Assembly (NCBI GenBank): GCA_964624795.1
Contig: CAZUZS010000027.1
Span: 1-57,548, forward strand
Length of the DNA: 57,548 nt
Origin: CAZUZS01 sp964624795
GTDB lineage: Bacteria; Calditrichota; Calditrichia; RBG-13-44-9
Reading direction: 5' to 3'
Part shown: one piece after another, positions 35,872-44,922 of the stretch
Numbering within the stretch: the stretch's first letter is position 1
How the letters are laid out: every line of letters begins with the position of its first letter
The notes under the pieces: generated by a model
What the model was told of the DNA's origin: nothing
What the model saw: only the letters and a program-made list of their open reading frames with translations
Database searches by the model: none
Program-made: the position numbers and the translations under genes

Positions 35872-37332
35872 ATGTCTCAAACCGTTCGCGTCCGATTTGC
35901 CCCAAGCCCTACCGGCTACCTGCATGTGGGCAGTCTGCGCACTGCATTATACAACTATCTGTTTGCGCGCCATCATCATGGAAAAATGGTGCTGCGCATT
36001 GAGGATACGGACCGCACCCGTTACGTGGAGAACGCCACGGAAAGTCTTATCCGAACCCTGAAGATCATGGAAATTGAATACGATGAGGGACCGGACAATG
36101 GTGGACCAGATGGTCCTTACATGCAATCCGAGCGGCTTGAGATATACAATCAGCATATTCAAAAACTCCTGGAAACCGGGGAAGTATACTACTGTTTTTG
36201 CAGCCCGGAACGTCTGGAGGAGATGCGTAAACAGCAGGAAGCTGCTGGCCTGACCCCCAAATATGACGGTACTTGTCGCAGCCTAAGCGAAGACGAAATC
36301 AGCAAAAATCTCGCAGAAAACAAGCCGCACGTAATTCGTCTCAAGATGCCGCAATCCGGCGAAACACGATTTTATGACGTAATCAGGGGCGAGGTGAGTT
36401 TCCAAAATGAACTGATCGACGACCAGGTTCTCGTAAAATCGGATGGATTTCCCACCTACCATTTGGCCAATGTGATTGATGATCACCTCATGGAAATCAC
36501 GCACGTCATCCGCGGCGAAGAGTGGCTTTCCAGCATCCCAAAACATCTGAAACTTTACCAGGCGCTGGGTTGGGAATCGCCACAGATGGTTCACCTGCCG
36601 CTGCTGCTCAACCCCGACCGTTCCAAGCTGAGCAAACGACAGGGAGATGTTGCTGTTGAAGATTACCTGGCGAAGGGTTACCTGCCGGAAGCCCTGATCA
36701 ATTTTATTGCGCTGCTGGGATGGAATCCGGGAACCGAACAGGAGATTTTCACCCTTCAGCAACTGGTCGAACAATTTTCACTGGAACGGGTCAATAAATC
36801 CGGGGCGGTATTCGATGTCCGGAAGCTGGACTGGATGAACGGCCACTACCTGCGCGAAATGCCGGAGGACGAACGGCTTCAGTTCCTTACTCCATTTTTG
36901 GAGAAAGCGGGGTACGACGTCTCCGATCCGGAAAAAAATCGAAAAGTTGTTGAGGCAGTTTATAAACGGATTTCAACCGGGCAGGAAATCGAAAAACATG
37001 CCGCCATATTTTACACGAGCACCATCACTTTGGAAGATGAGGAGGCAAAAGCAGTTCTGGCGCAGCCAACCGCAGTGATCGTGCTGAAATCGTTCCTGGA
37101 CAAGGTTGAACGCGAAACATCGGTCGATGTGGAGATCTTCAGCCGGCTTATGAAAGAGGTGCAAAAGGAGACCGGGATAAAGAAGCAGGAACTCTGGATG
37201 CCGGTGCGGGTGGCGTTGAGTGGTGTTACCCACGGTCCGGAACTTCCGCTGGTCATCGATATTCTGGGCAAAGAAAAAATAGTTGGTTTCGTTCAGCAGG
37301 TGCTCGATCACCATGTACCGCATTCACACTGA
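35872..37332 (+). CDS. gltX: Glutamyl-tRNA synthetase
   Basis: This 486-residue class I synthetase has the HIGH signature FAPSPTGYLHVGSLRTALYN (8-27), the internal GPYMQSER, and the KMSKS motif KLSKRQGDV. A helical C-terminal anticodon-binding cage follows. The DPENRK stretch and the C-terminal LGKEKIVGFVQQVLDH are typical of bacterial GluRS. The usual zinc-site Cys cluster is partly visible in YYCFCSPERL. It has a GGAAGGAT ribosome site. It is adjacent to glnS and co-directional, with 139 bases between. Confidence 0.97.
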   Translation: MSQTVRVRFAPSPTGYLHVGSLRTALYNYLFARHHHGKMVLRIEDTDRTRYVENATESLIRTLKIMEIEYDEGPDNGGPDGPYMQSERLEIYNQHIQKLLETGEVYYCFCSPERLEEMRKQQEAAGLTPKYDGTCRSLSEDEISKNLAENKPHVIRLKMPQSGETRFYDVIRGEVSFQNELIDDQVLVKSDGFPTYHLANVIDDHLMEITHVIRGEEWLSSIPKHLKLYQALGWESPQMVHLPLLLNPDRSKLSKRQGDVAVEDYLAKGYLPEALINFIALLGWNPGTEQEIFTLQQLVEQFSLERVNKSGAVFDVRKLDWMNGHYLREMPEDERLQFLTPFLEKAGYDVSDPEKNRKVVEAVYKRISTGQEIEKHAAIFYTSTITLEDEEAKAVLAQPTAVIVLKSFLDKVERETSVDVEIFSRLMKEVQKETGIKKQELWMPVRVALSGVTHGPELPLVIDILGKEKIVGFVQQVLDHHVPHSH

Positions 37333-37412
37333 CCGGCCAGGAAGTTGTTTTCGCAGGATAACATTTTAAATATCAAAATCTTTCGAACAGTCCACAGCAA
37401 AGGGAGGCGAGT

Positions 37413-38435
37413 TTGTCTTTCAATATTGCAGTTTTATTGGGCGGAACTTCGGCGGAGCGAGATGTTTCGCTGGTCACCGGAATGGAAATTGCCCGGGCGC
37501 TGCGTCAGAAGGGACACCGGGCAACCGCTATCGATTGTGCATACGGTGCGCAGATTATCGACAACCTGAACCAGGATACCAGTCAGACAATACGGATCAC
37601 GCCATCCGAAATCGAGAAACAGCGCAAAGAACTGGACCGAAATATTTTAAAGACGGCCGACTTCCTTATCGAAAAGAAATTCGATGCCGTTTTCATTGCT
37701 TTGCATGGCGGCTATGGCGAAAATGGTCGTTTGCAGGCACTGCTGGATCTCATCGGAATTTCTTACACCGGCAGCGGTGCCCTTGCCAGCGGACTGGGAA
37801 TGGACAAGCACCTGAGCAAAGTGCTGTTTATGGACAGCGGTGTTCCAACTCCATCCTGGATAAAATTGCAGGACGCAAAGGAATGGCTGCCACATCTGAC
37901 CGATTCGTGGGGTTACCCGCTGGTGGTAAAACCGAACGAACAGGGTTCGACAGTTGGTCTTTCAATTGTCAAAGCAGCGGGCGAGGTTCCCGCGGCCATC
38001 AACAATGCACTCCGCTTTGGGCCGGGCACAATCATCGAAAAGTTTATTCCCGGGCGGGAGCTTACCGTTTCGATTCTGAATTCGGAGCCGCTTCCAATCG
38101 TTGAGATCATCCCTGAAAAGGGAATCTATGACTACGAGAGTAAATACCAGCAGGGAAAAAGCCGCTATGTTACTCCTGCTGAGCTGCCCGTGGAATTGGC
38201 AGTAGAGATACAGAATTACGCCCGAACCGCCTATTCTGTCCTTGGCTGCCGGCATTACGCGAGGGTGGATTTCCGCCTGACGCCGGATAATGAAGCGTTC
38301 TGCCTGGAGGTGAACACGTTGCCCGGCATGACTTCCACCAGCCTGGTTCCCAAGGCGGCCCGTGCAGTGGGAATCGAATTCCCCGATCTGGTGGAAAAGA
38401 TCATCCTTCTGGCAATGAAGGAAAACAATATCTGA
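37413..38435 (+). CDS. ddl: D-alanine--D-alanine ligase
   Basis: This 340-residue ATP-grasp enzyme joins two D-Ala for peptidoglycan. It has LLGGTSAERDVSLVTG (substrate loop, Glu of SAERDVS), ALHGGYGENGRLQALLD, YTGSGALASGLGMDKHLSK, VVKPNEQGSTVGLS, and the metal-binding EVNTLPGMTSTS. The protein starts at TTG 37413 with GGGAGGCGAG just before, and no ATG fits. The length is slightly above the bacterial average. The gene stands between gltX and the IF-2B-type gene. Confidence 0.96.
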   Translation: MSFNIAVLLGGTSAERDVSLVTGMEIARALRQKGHRATAIDCAYGAQIIDNLNQDTSQTIRITPSEIEKQRKELDRNILKTADFLIEKKFDAVFIALHGGYGENGRLQALLDLIGISYTGSGALASGLGMDKHLSKVLFMDSGVPTPSWIKLQDAKEWLPHLTDSWGYPLVVKPNEQGSTVGLSIVKAAGEVPAAINNALRFGPGTIIEKFIPGRELTVSILNSEPLPIVEIIPEKGIYDYESKYQQGKSRYVTPAELPVELAVEIQNYARTAYSVLGCRHYARVDFRLTPDNEAFCLEVNTLPGMTSTSLVPKAARAVGIEFPDLVEKIILLAMKENNI

Positions 38436-38864
38436 CGCCGGGAAGCATACTGTTCCTCGGGCCGGAATCGCCGGTTTCATATTCATATCAGAGTGCCCGG
38501 GAAAAAATTCCGGCAACTCGGTTCATTAGGATCACCGGATTTGATCGAAGCCGCAAGGTTCATTAAACTTTCGCTGAGAAAAGTCGAGAATGGAGTAGGA
38601 ATATTCAGGTGGTGGTTTATATTCCGGGCGGGCCTAAATCTGCAAATCGCAATGACAATAGAAGCCTGGAGAGTTTGACACCGAATGGTTCGCGACTCGA
38701 TTACGATTTATCCCCGGCAAGAGAAGGCCAAGAGGATTGCAAATTGCTTCAGCCCGTAAAAACAATCGAACGCGGGATCAATAAATCGAAAAGAACAAAA
38801 ATGAAAATTCTGATATCACTTGTCTCTCTATAAATAATTTAACCATATATTACATTAACCTGGG
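38436..38864. other. Intergenic stretch, no gene seen
   Basis: These 429 bases follow ddl. Frames in it are short and lack ribosome sites. No hairpin with T-run or repeat stands out, so where the ddl transcript ends is not visible. Confidence 0.4.
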
Positions 38865-39800
38865 ATGATGAAAATGCCGAGAAGCAAAAAGGAAATAACC
38901 ATAGAAAGAGAATACTGGCGGGATGCAGTGGATGTATTGCGGGAAGATGTCGACCACGGCTCAATGTATATTGCCGAAGAGGGATTAAAAATAATTGAGG
39001 AGTACATCGGTCGCCAGCTTTACAAAAATCGCACGGAACTAATCCAGAACCTGGCCAAATTGAGCAACGCACTGGTGCGCGCAAAACCACTGATGGCGCT
39101 GATTTACAACCGTGCCCATCGCATTTTGAATTTTATTCAGTCCCTTCCCAAGGATGAAAGAGACATTTCGGCCATAAAAAATCTGGTGATAGATGAAATA
39201 AAGCTGATCCGTAAACAAACAGCCGAGAGGCAGGCCAAAATAATCCGGTTGGGCGCCCGCCTGATCCTGGATCAGCACACTGTCTTGACACACTCCTCCA
39301 GCCAAATCGTCGAATCCATTCTGCTTGAAGCAAAAAGATTAAAAAAGCGTTTTCGCTTGATTTGCACAGAAAGCCGCCCCCGACTGGAGGGAAAACAGTT
39401 GGCCAGGCGAATGGCAAAAGCGGGAATCAAAACTACCCTCATTCCCGATGCCGACATTAGCCGGGCGGTGGGTGAGGCGCATTTTGTCATTACCGGCACC
39501 GATCGGATTACCGAGAATTCGTTTGTCAATAAGACCGGAACAACCGCCATCGCATTCGCAACCAAGGAGAATAACAAGCCTTTCTACATTGCCGCGGATT
39601 CCGATAAGATTTTGCGCAAACGCGTTTACCCGCTGCGATTCCATTCAATCAACGAGAAAGAGCTTTTGGAAAAAAGCGCGGCCAATTTAACGATCGAAAA
39701 CATCTATTCCGAGGAAACTGCCCTCTCATTTTTGCACAAGCTGATTTGCGAAGCCGGCATTTTTGAGCGGGAGGAGTTTATAGAGCGTTTCCTAATTTGA
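38865..39800 (+). CDS. IF-2B family (eIF2B-alpha / R15P isomerase-like) protein
   Basis: The protein has 311 residues. A helical N-terminus (1-120) is followed by the IF-2B Rossmann-type domain with VLTHSSSQIVE, ICTESRPRLEGKQLARRM, LIPDADIS and GTDRITENSFVNKTGT. In isomerases of this superfamily (MtnA, ribose-1,5-bisphosphate isomerase) a Cys follows TH; here Ser144 replaces it, while the conserved Asp213 of GTDRI remains. It is thus closer to the regulatory or unknown branch, with ligand unknown. An ATG three bases later is an equally good start. The neighbours do not suggest a pathway. Confidence 0.8.
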   Translation: MMKMPRSKKEITIEREYWRDAVDVLREDVDHGSMYIAEEGLKIIEEYIGRQLYKNRTELIQNLAKLSNALVRAKPLMALIYNRAHRILNFIQSLPKDERDISAIKNLVIDEIKLIRKQTAERQAKIIRLGARLILDQHTVLTHSSSQIVESILLEAKRLKKRFRLICTESRPRLEGKQLARRMAKAGIKTTLIPDADISRAVGEAHFVITGTDRITENSFVNKTGTTAIAFATKENNKPFYIAADSDKILRKRVYPLRFHSINEKELLEKSAANLTIENIYSEETALSFLHKLICEAGIFEREEFIERFLI

Positions 39801-39872
39801 TAAAAAATTTATGTAGGAGTCTAATCCTCCGAAAATAGGAAAAGGAATTTCCGGTGAAAAGCAGGGGCAGTT

Positions 39873-40655
39873 GTGAATAAAAACAATCAATATGCAGAAA
39901 AAAAAGTATTGGCGGTGGACGACGATCCCTTTATTCGCAAGATGTTTCACTCTATGTTGGAGAGCAAGGGATTCCAGGTGTTTACTGCAATAAATGGAGC
40001 CGAGGCGGTGTCCAAAGCATTGCAGATTCTTCCTGATGTCATTTTTCTGGATGTCATGATGCCGGAGGTGGACGGAATTAAAACGCTTGAGATTCTGCGC
40101 AAGATGGATCAGACTAAAACCATTCCAATCATTATTGTTACTGCCCGGGCAGATACCGCAACTCTGCTTAAGGTTATTAAAAATGGCGCCAACGATTTCG
40201 TTGCCAAACCGTTTACCCGCTCCATGATTATGAGAAAGGCGCACTTTGCCCTGATGCCATCCAAACACAGCAAGAACTCCAAAGAAAGCGAAAGTGAGGC
40301 AATTAACGAACAGCGCCCGACCTTCATTGATAATAATACATTCCAGGAGATGAAACAAAATTATGTGTTTAAGTTTGACGCTATTTTTGTATCAATGGTC
40401 AGGCTGCTATCCAACCGCAACAAGACGGAGTTGATTTACCAGTTGGAGGAAATAGAAGAAACCTGCGCAAACTTCGAGATTCACACTCCTCTGCCTCTCG
40501 TAAAGGAAATGCAGGATCTGTTGAAGCAAAATGATTGGGATGAAGTTATGAACCTGATGGAAAAACTTTACCTGCTATTTCGGGGAATCCAAGAGAATGA
40601 AGAACAAAAGGCCAGGGATAAAAAGGACGAACAGGACGCGAACGATGGGAAATAA
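39873..40655 (+). CDS. Response regulator with helical C-terminal extension
   Basis: The protein has 260 residues. A receiver domain (10-125) has DDDP (16-19), the phospho-acceptor Asp60 in VIFLDVMMPEVDG, Thr in IVTARAD, and Lys in FVAKPF. A charged linker (about 130-150) leads to a helical bundle (153-235) that resembles an HPt-like or structural module but has no HPt phosphorylation motif (no HxxKG). The tail is very acidic and Lys-rich. No DNA-binding domain is present. The start is GTG 39873 with GCAGGGGCA before it. Confidence 0.85.
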   Translation: MNKNNQYAEKKVLAVDDDPFIRKMFHSMLESKGFQVFTAINGAEAVSKALQILPDVIFLDVMMPEVDGIKTLEILRKMDQTKTIPIIIVTARADTATLLKVIKNGANDFVAKPFTRSMIMRKAHFALMPSKHSKNSKESESEAINEQRPTFIDNNTFQEMKQNYVFKFDAIFVSMVRLLSNRNKTELIYQLEEIEETCANFEIHTPLPLVKEMQDLLKQNDWDEVMNLMEKLYLLFRGIQENEEQKARDKKDEQDANDGK

Positions 40656-40975
40656 GGAATTTGAAATTCCGGTTGACCGCTGAACCACTTGCACTCCGAA
40701 AGAACTTGACATCTGCTAACTTGAAAAATTCTGTTTAAAATTTAATTTGTTGTTTAGATTTGACCTGCAATTTCTGTTACTTCTGCTTCGGCATAATTGA
40801 AGATGCTGTTGCCTTCCACACGATTATTACAGATATTCTGGCTTAAATGTGGCGGAGGGGCTGGCATTCGAGCGACCTCGTCCGGCCCCGGGCCAGAATT
40901 TCCCATCCCGCATGGTTCCAACAGCGGAACGATTAAAAACAGGGATAAATCTGAAGCTTTTTCGAGATACCACAT
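40656..40975. other. Intergenic stretch before the unrecognised gene
   Basis: These 320 bases hold no protein-like frame. A short GGAATT-TGA-AATTCC inverted repeat near 40651-40670 has no T-run behind it. Confidence 0.4.
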
Positions 40976-41962
40976 ATGACGCCCACACCGGGATTTCACA
41001 ATCCATTGTTGCTGCCGCGAAAAATAATTTTTGATTTTCTTTCGGATTTCCAGCCGGAGCAGAGTCTTTCTTCGGTAATTTTCGATCCTGAAGAGCTTTA
41101 CTACTTCATCCTCAGAATTTGCGCGGAATTAGCACAAATCGGTTTTGTTTCACAAATCATTTTGCTGGACAAAAGCCTCGTGATGCCGGGAGGTTTAGAA
41201 ACCGCGGCAACCGCCATGCACGATCTCGGCCTGGCAGGCTGGGTTGGGAATGTGGTTGATCTCACAACGGAGAAAACCGACAGCGCTCTGGCGTTTGAGG
41301 AAAACCGGGATTTCGGCCTGAGACATCCTGTCCACGGTATCCGCGGCTTCCAGTACCTGGTGTGGAATGAGAATCACCCGTTTTTGGAAAGCTTTACAGA
41401 GCACGATTTGTGGCAGGCAGGGACGGTTTACCTGCAGGGCCTCCGGCCGGGCATGAACCATCGCCTGCTAAAAAAAATTCCGGCAGGAAACACGATTTTC
41501 TGCGACGCGGAAAGCTACAAGGTGCTCCGCTCAGTACCCGTTAAAAACAAGCTTGTAATCCTCTCGCCGAATACTAACGCAGCACAATTCCGGTTCTGCG
41601 AAAACCCGCTGACTTTGAGCGGCATCCAAATGTCGCTTCCATCGCGAAGCGAAAGGAATTCGACTGAATTTCAACTGAATGGAATAAAAGCGGAGGAATT
41701 CAGCAAGATGCAATGCCACCTGCAAAATAATTTCAAGAATATCTACCCGGATTCCGAAATAGAGAATCTCGGTTTGGCAACCTTTCGAAACCCGACGGAA
41801 TTCCGAAATGCTGCTCACTTGACTGAGAAGCTGATTCCCGTTGATTCCCTGGAAATCGGGGACCGGCAGATCATCAAAGAAGGTAAGTTTTGCGCCATTG
41901 ATGCTGCTGTTATAAAACATGAATTCGACCACGTAATACGCAAAATAAAACGACAATTTTGA
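40976..41962 (+). CDS. Unrecognised protein, 328 aa
   Basis: The frame is open for 328 codons directly before cdsA (13 bases), with codon use like its neighbours, so it is a real gene. It has no signal peptide, no clear membrane helix and no nucleotide-binding motif. A notable patch is DFGLRHPVHGIRGFQYLVW followed by ENHPFLESF. The C-terminal 40 residues are charged. The ATG at 40976 has only a weak ribosome site (GAG), so the true start may be elsewhere. No family is recognised and no function is proposed. Confidence 0.7.
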   Translation: MTPTPGFHNPLLLPRKIIFDFLSDFQPEQSLSSVIFDPEELYYFILRICAELAQIGFVSQIILLDKSLVMPGGLETAATAMHDLGLAGWVGNVVDLTTEKTDSALAFEENRDFGLRHPVHGIRGFQYLVWNENHPFLESFTEHDLWQAGTVYLQGLRPGMNHRLLKKIPAGNTIFCDAESYKVLRSVPVKNKLVILSPNTNAAQFRFCENPLTLSGIQMSLPSRSERNSTEFQLNGIKAEEFSKMQCHLQNNFKNIYPDSEIENLGLATFRNPTEFRNAAHLTEKLIPVDSLEIGDRQIIKEGKFCAIDAAVIKHEFDHVIRKIKRQF

Positions 41963-41975
41963 AACGGAGGACGAT

Positions 41976-42815
41976 TTGAAAGAGCTGGCGAAAAGGTCAT
42001 TAGTCGCACTTTGGGGAGTTCCTATCATTCTGGGACTAAGTTACCTGGGGGGTTATTTTTTCCTGGCGTTCATTCTGGCCATTAACGGTGTGGCGCTATG
42101 GGAATTCTATACCATGTTTCAGAACCAGGGAATCCGCCCTTATCAAAGGATCGGAACTCTTCTTTCCGCCTTACTGGTCGCGGCCGCTTACTATCTGTCA
42201 TTCGCAGATTTGGCATTTGTGCTTTTGCCTATGGTGATTATCATTCTAATATTTCATCTGCGTCTCAGCCAGCCCAATTCCAGCACGAACAGTGTATTTA
42301 CACTTGGCGGGATTTTCTACATCACCCTGTTCCTGATTACCGTGCTCAAATTGCGGCAGGGATTTGCCGGCTGGAGCGGTGCGGCGGGGGATGCTTATGC
42401 CGGAGGCCGGCTGCTGGTGCTTATCTGGATCAGCATCTGGATTTGCGATACTTTTGCCTATTTTGGCGGCAAAACCTTTGGCAAACATAAACTGGCGCCA
42501 AACACCAGCCCCAACAAAACGGTGGAGGGCGGATTTTCGGGATTGCTTGGAGCTTTTCTCATATTTTTAGGACTTGGACCATTTCTTCTGCCGCACTTGC
42601 CGGCAATCTACCTGTGGGCAGGAGGATTCATTGTCGGCGTTTTCGGGCAGGTAGGGGACCTGGTGGAATCACGGTTCAAAAGGGATGCGGGTGTAAAAGA
42701 TACCTCCCATATTCTTCCCGGCCACGGCGGTTTCCTGGACCGGTTCGACTCCTTCATTTTCGTTTCACCATTTTTCTACTTCCTATTTTATTTTTTCAGA
42801 CACACAATGAATTAA
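41976..42815 (+). CDS. cdsA: Phosphatidate cytidylyltransferase
   Basis: This 279-residue integral membrane enzyme makes CDP-diacylglycerol from phosphatidate and CTP. Several membrane helices cover the first two thirds. The family signature region SPNKTVEGGFSGLLG and the C-terminal GDLVESRFKRDAGVKDTSHILPGHGGFLDRFDS (split by a short spacing) contain the conserved Asp and Lys residues. The start is TTG 41976 with CGGAGG five bases before. It follows the unrecognised gene closely, probably in one transcript. Confidence 0.95.
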   Translation: MKELAKRSLVALWGVPIILGLSYLGGYFFLAFILAINGVALWEFYTMFQNQGIRPYQRIGTLLSALLVAAAYYLSFADLAFVLLPMVIIILIFHLRLSQPNSSTNSVFTLGGIFYITLFLITVLKLRQGFAGWSGAAGDAYAGGRLLVLIWISIWICDTFAYFGGKTFGKHKLAPNTSPNKTVEGGFSGLLGAFLIFLGLGPFLLPHLPAIYLWAGGFIVGVFGQVGDLVESRFKRDAGVKDTSHILPGHGGFLDRFDSFIFVSPFFYFLFYFFRHTMN

Positions 42816-42936
42816 TTAATGGGGCAAATGAAATGCACACCTTTCCCGGCCCGGAACCGGGAAACGCGAACCCGTTGGCCCGCAAAGGAACGAATTTAAT
42901 TGATGGCAGCAATATTAATTTCAGCATCGAAGCGTA

Positions 42937-43932
42937 ATGAAAGAAAATGAATCAGCCTCGGAAATTCTGCTCCGGGTTAAACACCTTTCGCTGGATGTGC
43001 TCACGGAGCACGGCAAATTCCCCCTGGTGCGGAATGTATCATTCGATTTGGCGGCCGGCGGTGTGCTCGGAATAGTCGGTGAAAGTGGCTCCGGGAAAAC
43101 GATCAGTTGTCTCAGCCTGACCCGACTGCTCCCCCAGCCTCCAATCTATTACCGCAGCGGAGAGGTCCTGCTCGATGGCCGCGACCTGTGGAAATTGTCC
43201 GGGGAGGAATTGCGCAAAATCCGCGGAACCGGCATCGGCATTATCTTTCAGGAGGCGCAAAGCGCGTTAAACCCGGTGGTCAGTGTCGGCAGACAATTGG
43301 CGGAGGTGCTTTCCATCCACCTGCACATGAAAGGCGAAATCGCCCGCCGGCAGGCACTCAACCTGTTTGAACAGGTGGGCATCCCTTCCCCCGAAATACG
43401 GTATAATCACTACCCCCACCAGCTCTCCGGCGGTCTGCAACAGCGGGTAATGATCGCCATGGCATTGGCCGGAAACCCGCGGCTTCTGATTGCCGATGAG
43501 CCGACCACTGCCCTGGACGTTACCATTCAGGTGCAAATAATTGAACTGTTGAAACACCTGCAAAAAGAACGGGGCATGTCGATCATTTTTGTAAGTCACG
43601 ATTTGGGCCTGATCGCCGAAATGTGCGACCGTGTAATGGTAATGTACGCCGGTGAGATGGTCGAGGCGGCGTCGGTGAAAGGCCTTTTCGCACAGCCCGC
43701 CCATCCCTACACGCAGATGTTGTTAAAAACCATTCCTCGTCTTCAATCGCAGCGCGGCGAGTTTATTGAAATAGCGGGGCAGGTGCCATCCCCTGCGAAT
43801 TACCCGTCCGGCTGCAAGTTCCATCCCCGCTGCCCCTATGCGGACGAAAAGTGCAAGCATGAATCACCGCCTGAATTCCATATTTCTCAGGATCACTGGC
43901 ATCGCTGCTGGCATCCGAATCTTGATCTCTGA
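42937..43932 (+). CDS. Oligopeptide/dipeptide-type ABC transporter ATP-binding protein
   Basis: This 331-residue ATPase has Walker A GESGSGKT, the Q-loop, signature LSGGLQQR, Walker B LLIADEPTTALD and the switch His of SHDLG. The C-terminal extension of OppD/DppD-type proteins is present, with the Cys-rich CKFHPRCPYADEKC. The permease, partner ATPase and substrate-binding protein are absent on both sides, so the cognate transporter is elsewhere. It begins 121 bases after cdsA with a weak ribosome site. Confidence 0.93.
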   Translation: MKENESASEILLRVKHLSLDVLTEHGKFPLVRNVSFDLAAGGVLGIVGESGSGKTISCLSLTRLLPQPPIYYRSGEVLLDGRDLWKLSGEELRKIRGTGIGIIFQEAQSALNPVVSVGRQLAEVLSIHLHMKGEIARRQALNLFEQVGIPSPEIRYNHYPHQLSGGLQQRVMIAMALAGNPRLLIADEPTTALDVTIQVQIIELLKHLQKERGMSIIFVSHDLGLIAEMCDRVMVMYAGEMVEAASVKGLFAQPAHPYTQMLLKTIPRLQSQRGEFIEIAGQVPSPANYPSGCKFHPRCPYADEKCKHESPPEFHISQDHWHRCWHPNLDL

Positions 43933-44071
43933 AATCTGCCACACCCGTTTTGGGATGCAAATAAAATTCTCCGCATTTTCTTCCAGCCTGAATAAAGAAA
44001 ACTATTTCTCTTTGCATTTGGAAATAATACGTAACAAAACTAATTTGTTGGCCGAAAAATAGGAATTGGCG

Positions 44072-44905
44072 ATGGAAATTGAAAAAGCATATCAGCACTG
44101 CATGGAAATCACCCGCAACCACTATGAGAACTTTCCGGTGGCAAGCAAGCTGATTCCATCTGCCTACCGGCCGCACATCGCCGCGGTCTACGCTTTCGCC
44201 CGCACTGCGGATGATTTCGCCGATGAAGCAAAAGACCGGGAGAAACTTCTGGACTGGCGCAAACAATTACAAAACTGCGTGCAGGGGGAGATCAGCAATC
44301 CGATTTTTTTAGCGTTGGCCAATACTATTGATAAATTTCAACTACCGGTAGAGTTGCTGGACAATCTCTGCACTGCTTTTCTGATGGACCTGGATAAGAA
44401 TCGGTTCGGGACATTCGATGATCTGCTGGGGTATTGTAAATATTCCGCCAATCCGGTTGGCCGGATTGTGTTATGGTTGTTCGGTTTTCGGGAAGAAAAA
44501 ACCATGCGCGACGCCGACCATCTGACATCAGCTCTCCAGCTCACCAACTTCTGGCAAGATATTTCCATTGACCTCCACAAAGGCCGGATATATATTCCGG
44601 TTGAGTTAATGAATCGCTATGGCGTCGGAGAAGAGGATATTCTCACGGGTCAATTTTCGACGGGTTTTGGGCTGCTCATGACGGAGCTGATTAAGAAAAC
44701 GCGCGCGCTTTACCAGAGAGGAGCCGCCATCTTTTCAAAAGTAAAAGGCAGGCTGGGATGGGAGCTTAAACTGACGATTTTGGGAGGAATGACTATCCTC
44801 GAGAAAGTGGAACAGGAACAATACCGGATATTTCACAACCGCCCCGTTTTATCGAAATCGGACTGGGCTAAGATTGCGGCACGCGCTTCGTTTAAATCTT
44901 TTTAG
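44072..44905 (+). CDS. hpnC: HpnC, squalene-pathway trans-prenyl-type enzyme
   Basis: This 277-residue protein of the squalene/phytoene synthase superfamily has the first Asp-rich motif RTADDFADE and the second region LTNFWQDISIDLHKGRIYIP. In the HpnCDE route HpnD makes presqualene diphosphate, HpnC converts it to hydroxysqualene, and HpnE reduces that to squalene. The internal segment ENFPVASKLIPSAYR is typical of HpnC. The ATG at 44072 is chosen over a TTG two codons before because AGGAA lies six to eight bases upstream of it. It is the first gene of hpnCDE. Confidence 0.92.
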   Translation: MEIEKAYQHCMEITRNHYENFPVASKLIPSAYRPHIAAVYAFARTADDFADEAKDREKLLDWRKQLQNCVQGEISNPIFLALANTIDKFQLPVELLDNLCTAFLMDLDKNRFGTFDDLLGYCKYSANPVGRIVLWLFGFREEKTMRDADHLTSALQLTNFWQDISIDLHKGRIYIPVELMNRYGVGEEDILTGQFSTGFGLLMTELIKKTRALYQRGAAIFSKVKGRLGWELKLTILGGMTILEKVEQEQYRIFHNRPVLSKSDWAKIAARASFKSF

Positions 44906-44922
44906 TTACAGTGGAATTCTCA

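Noticed and set aside
40651..40670. Inverted repeat GGAATT-TGA-AATTCC after the response regulator gene
   Set aside because: Low GC stem with three-base loop and no T-run; not convincing as a terminator.
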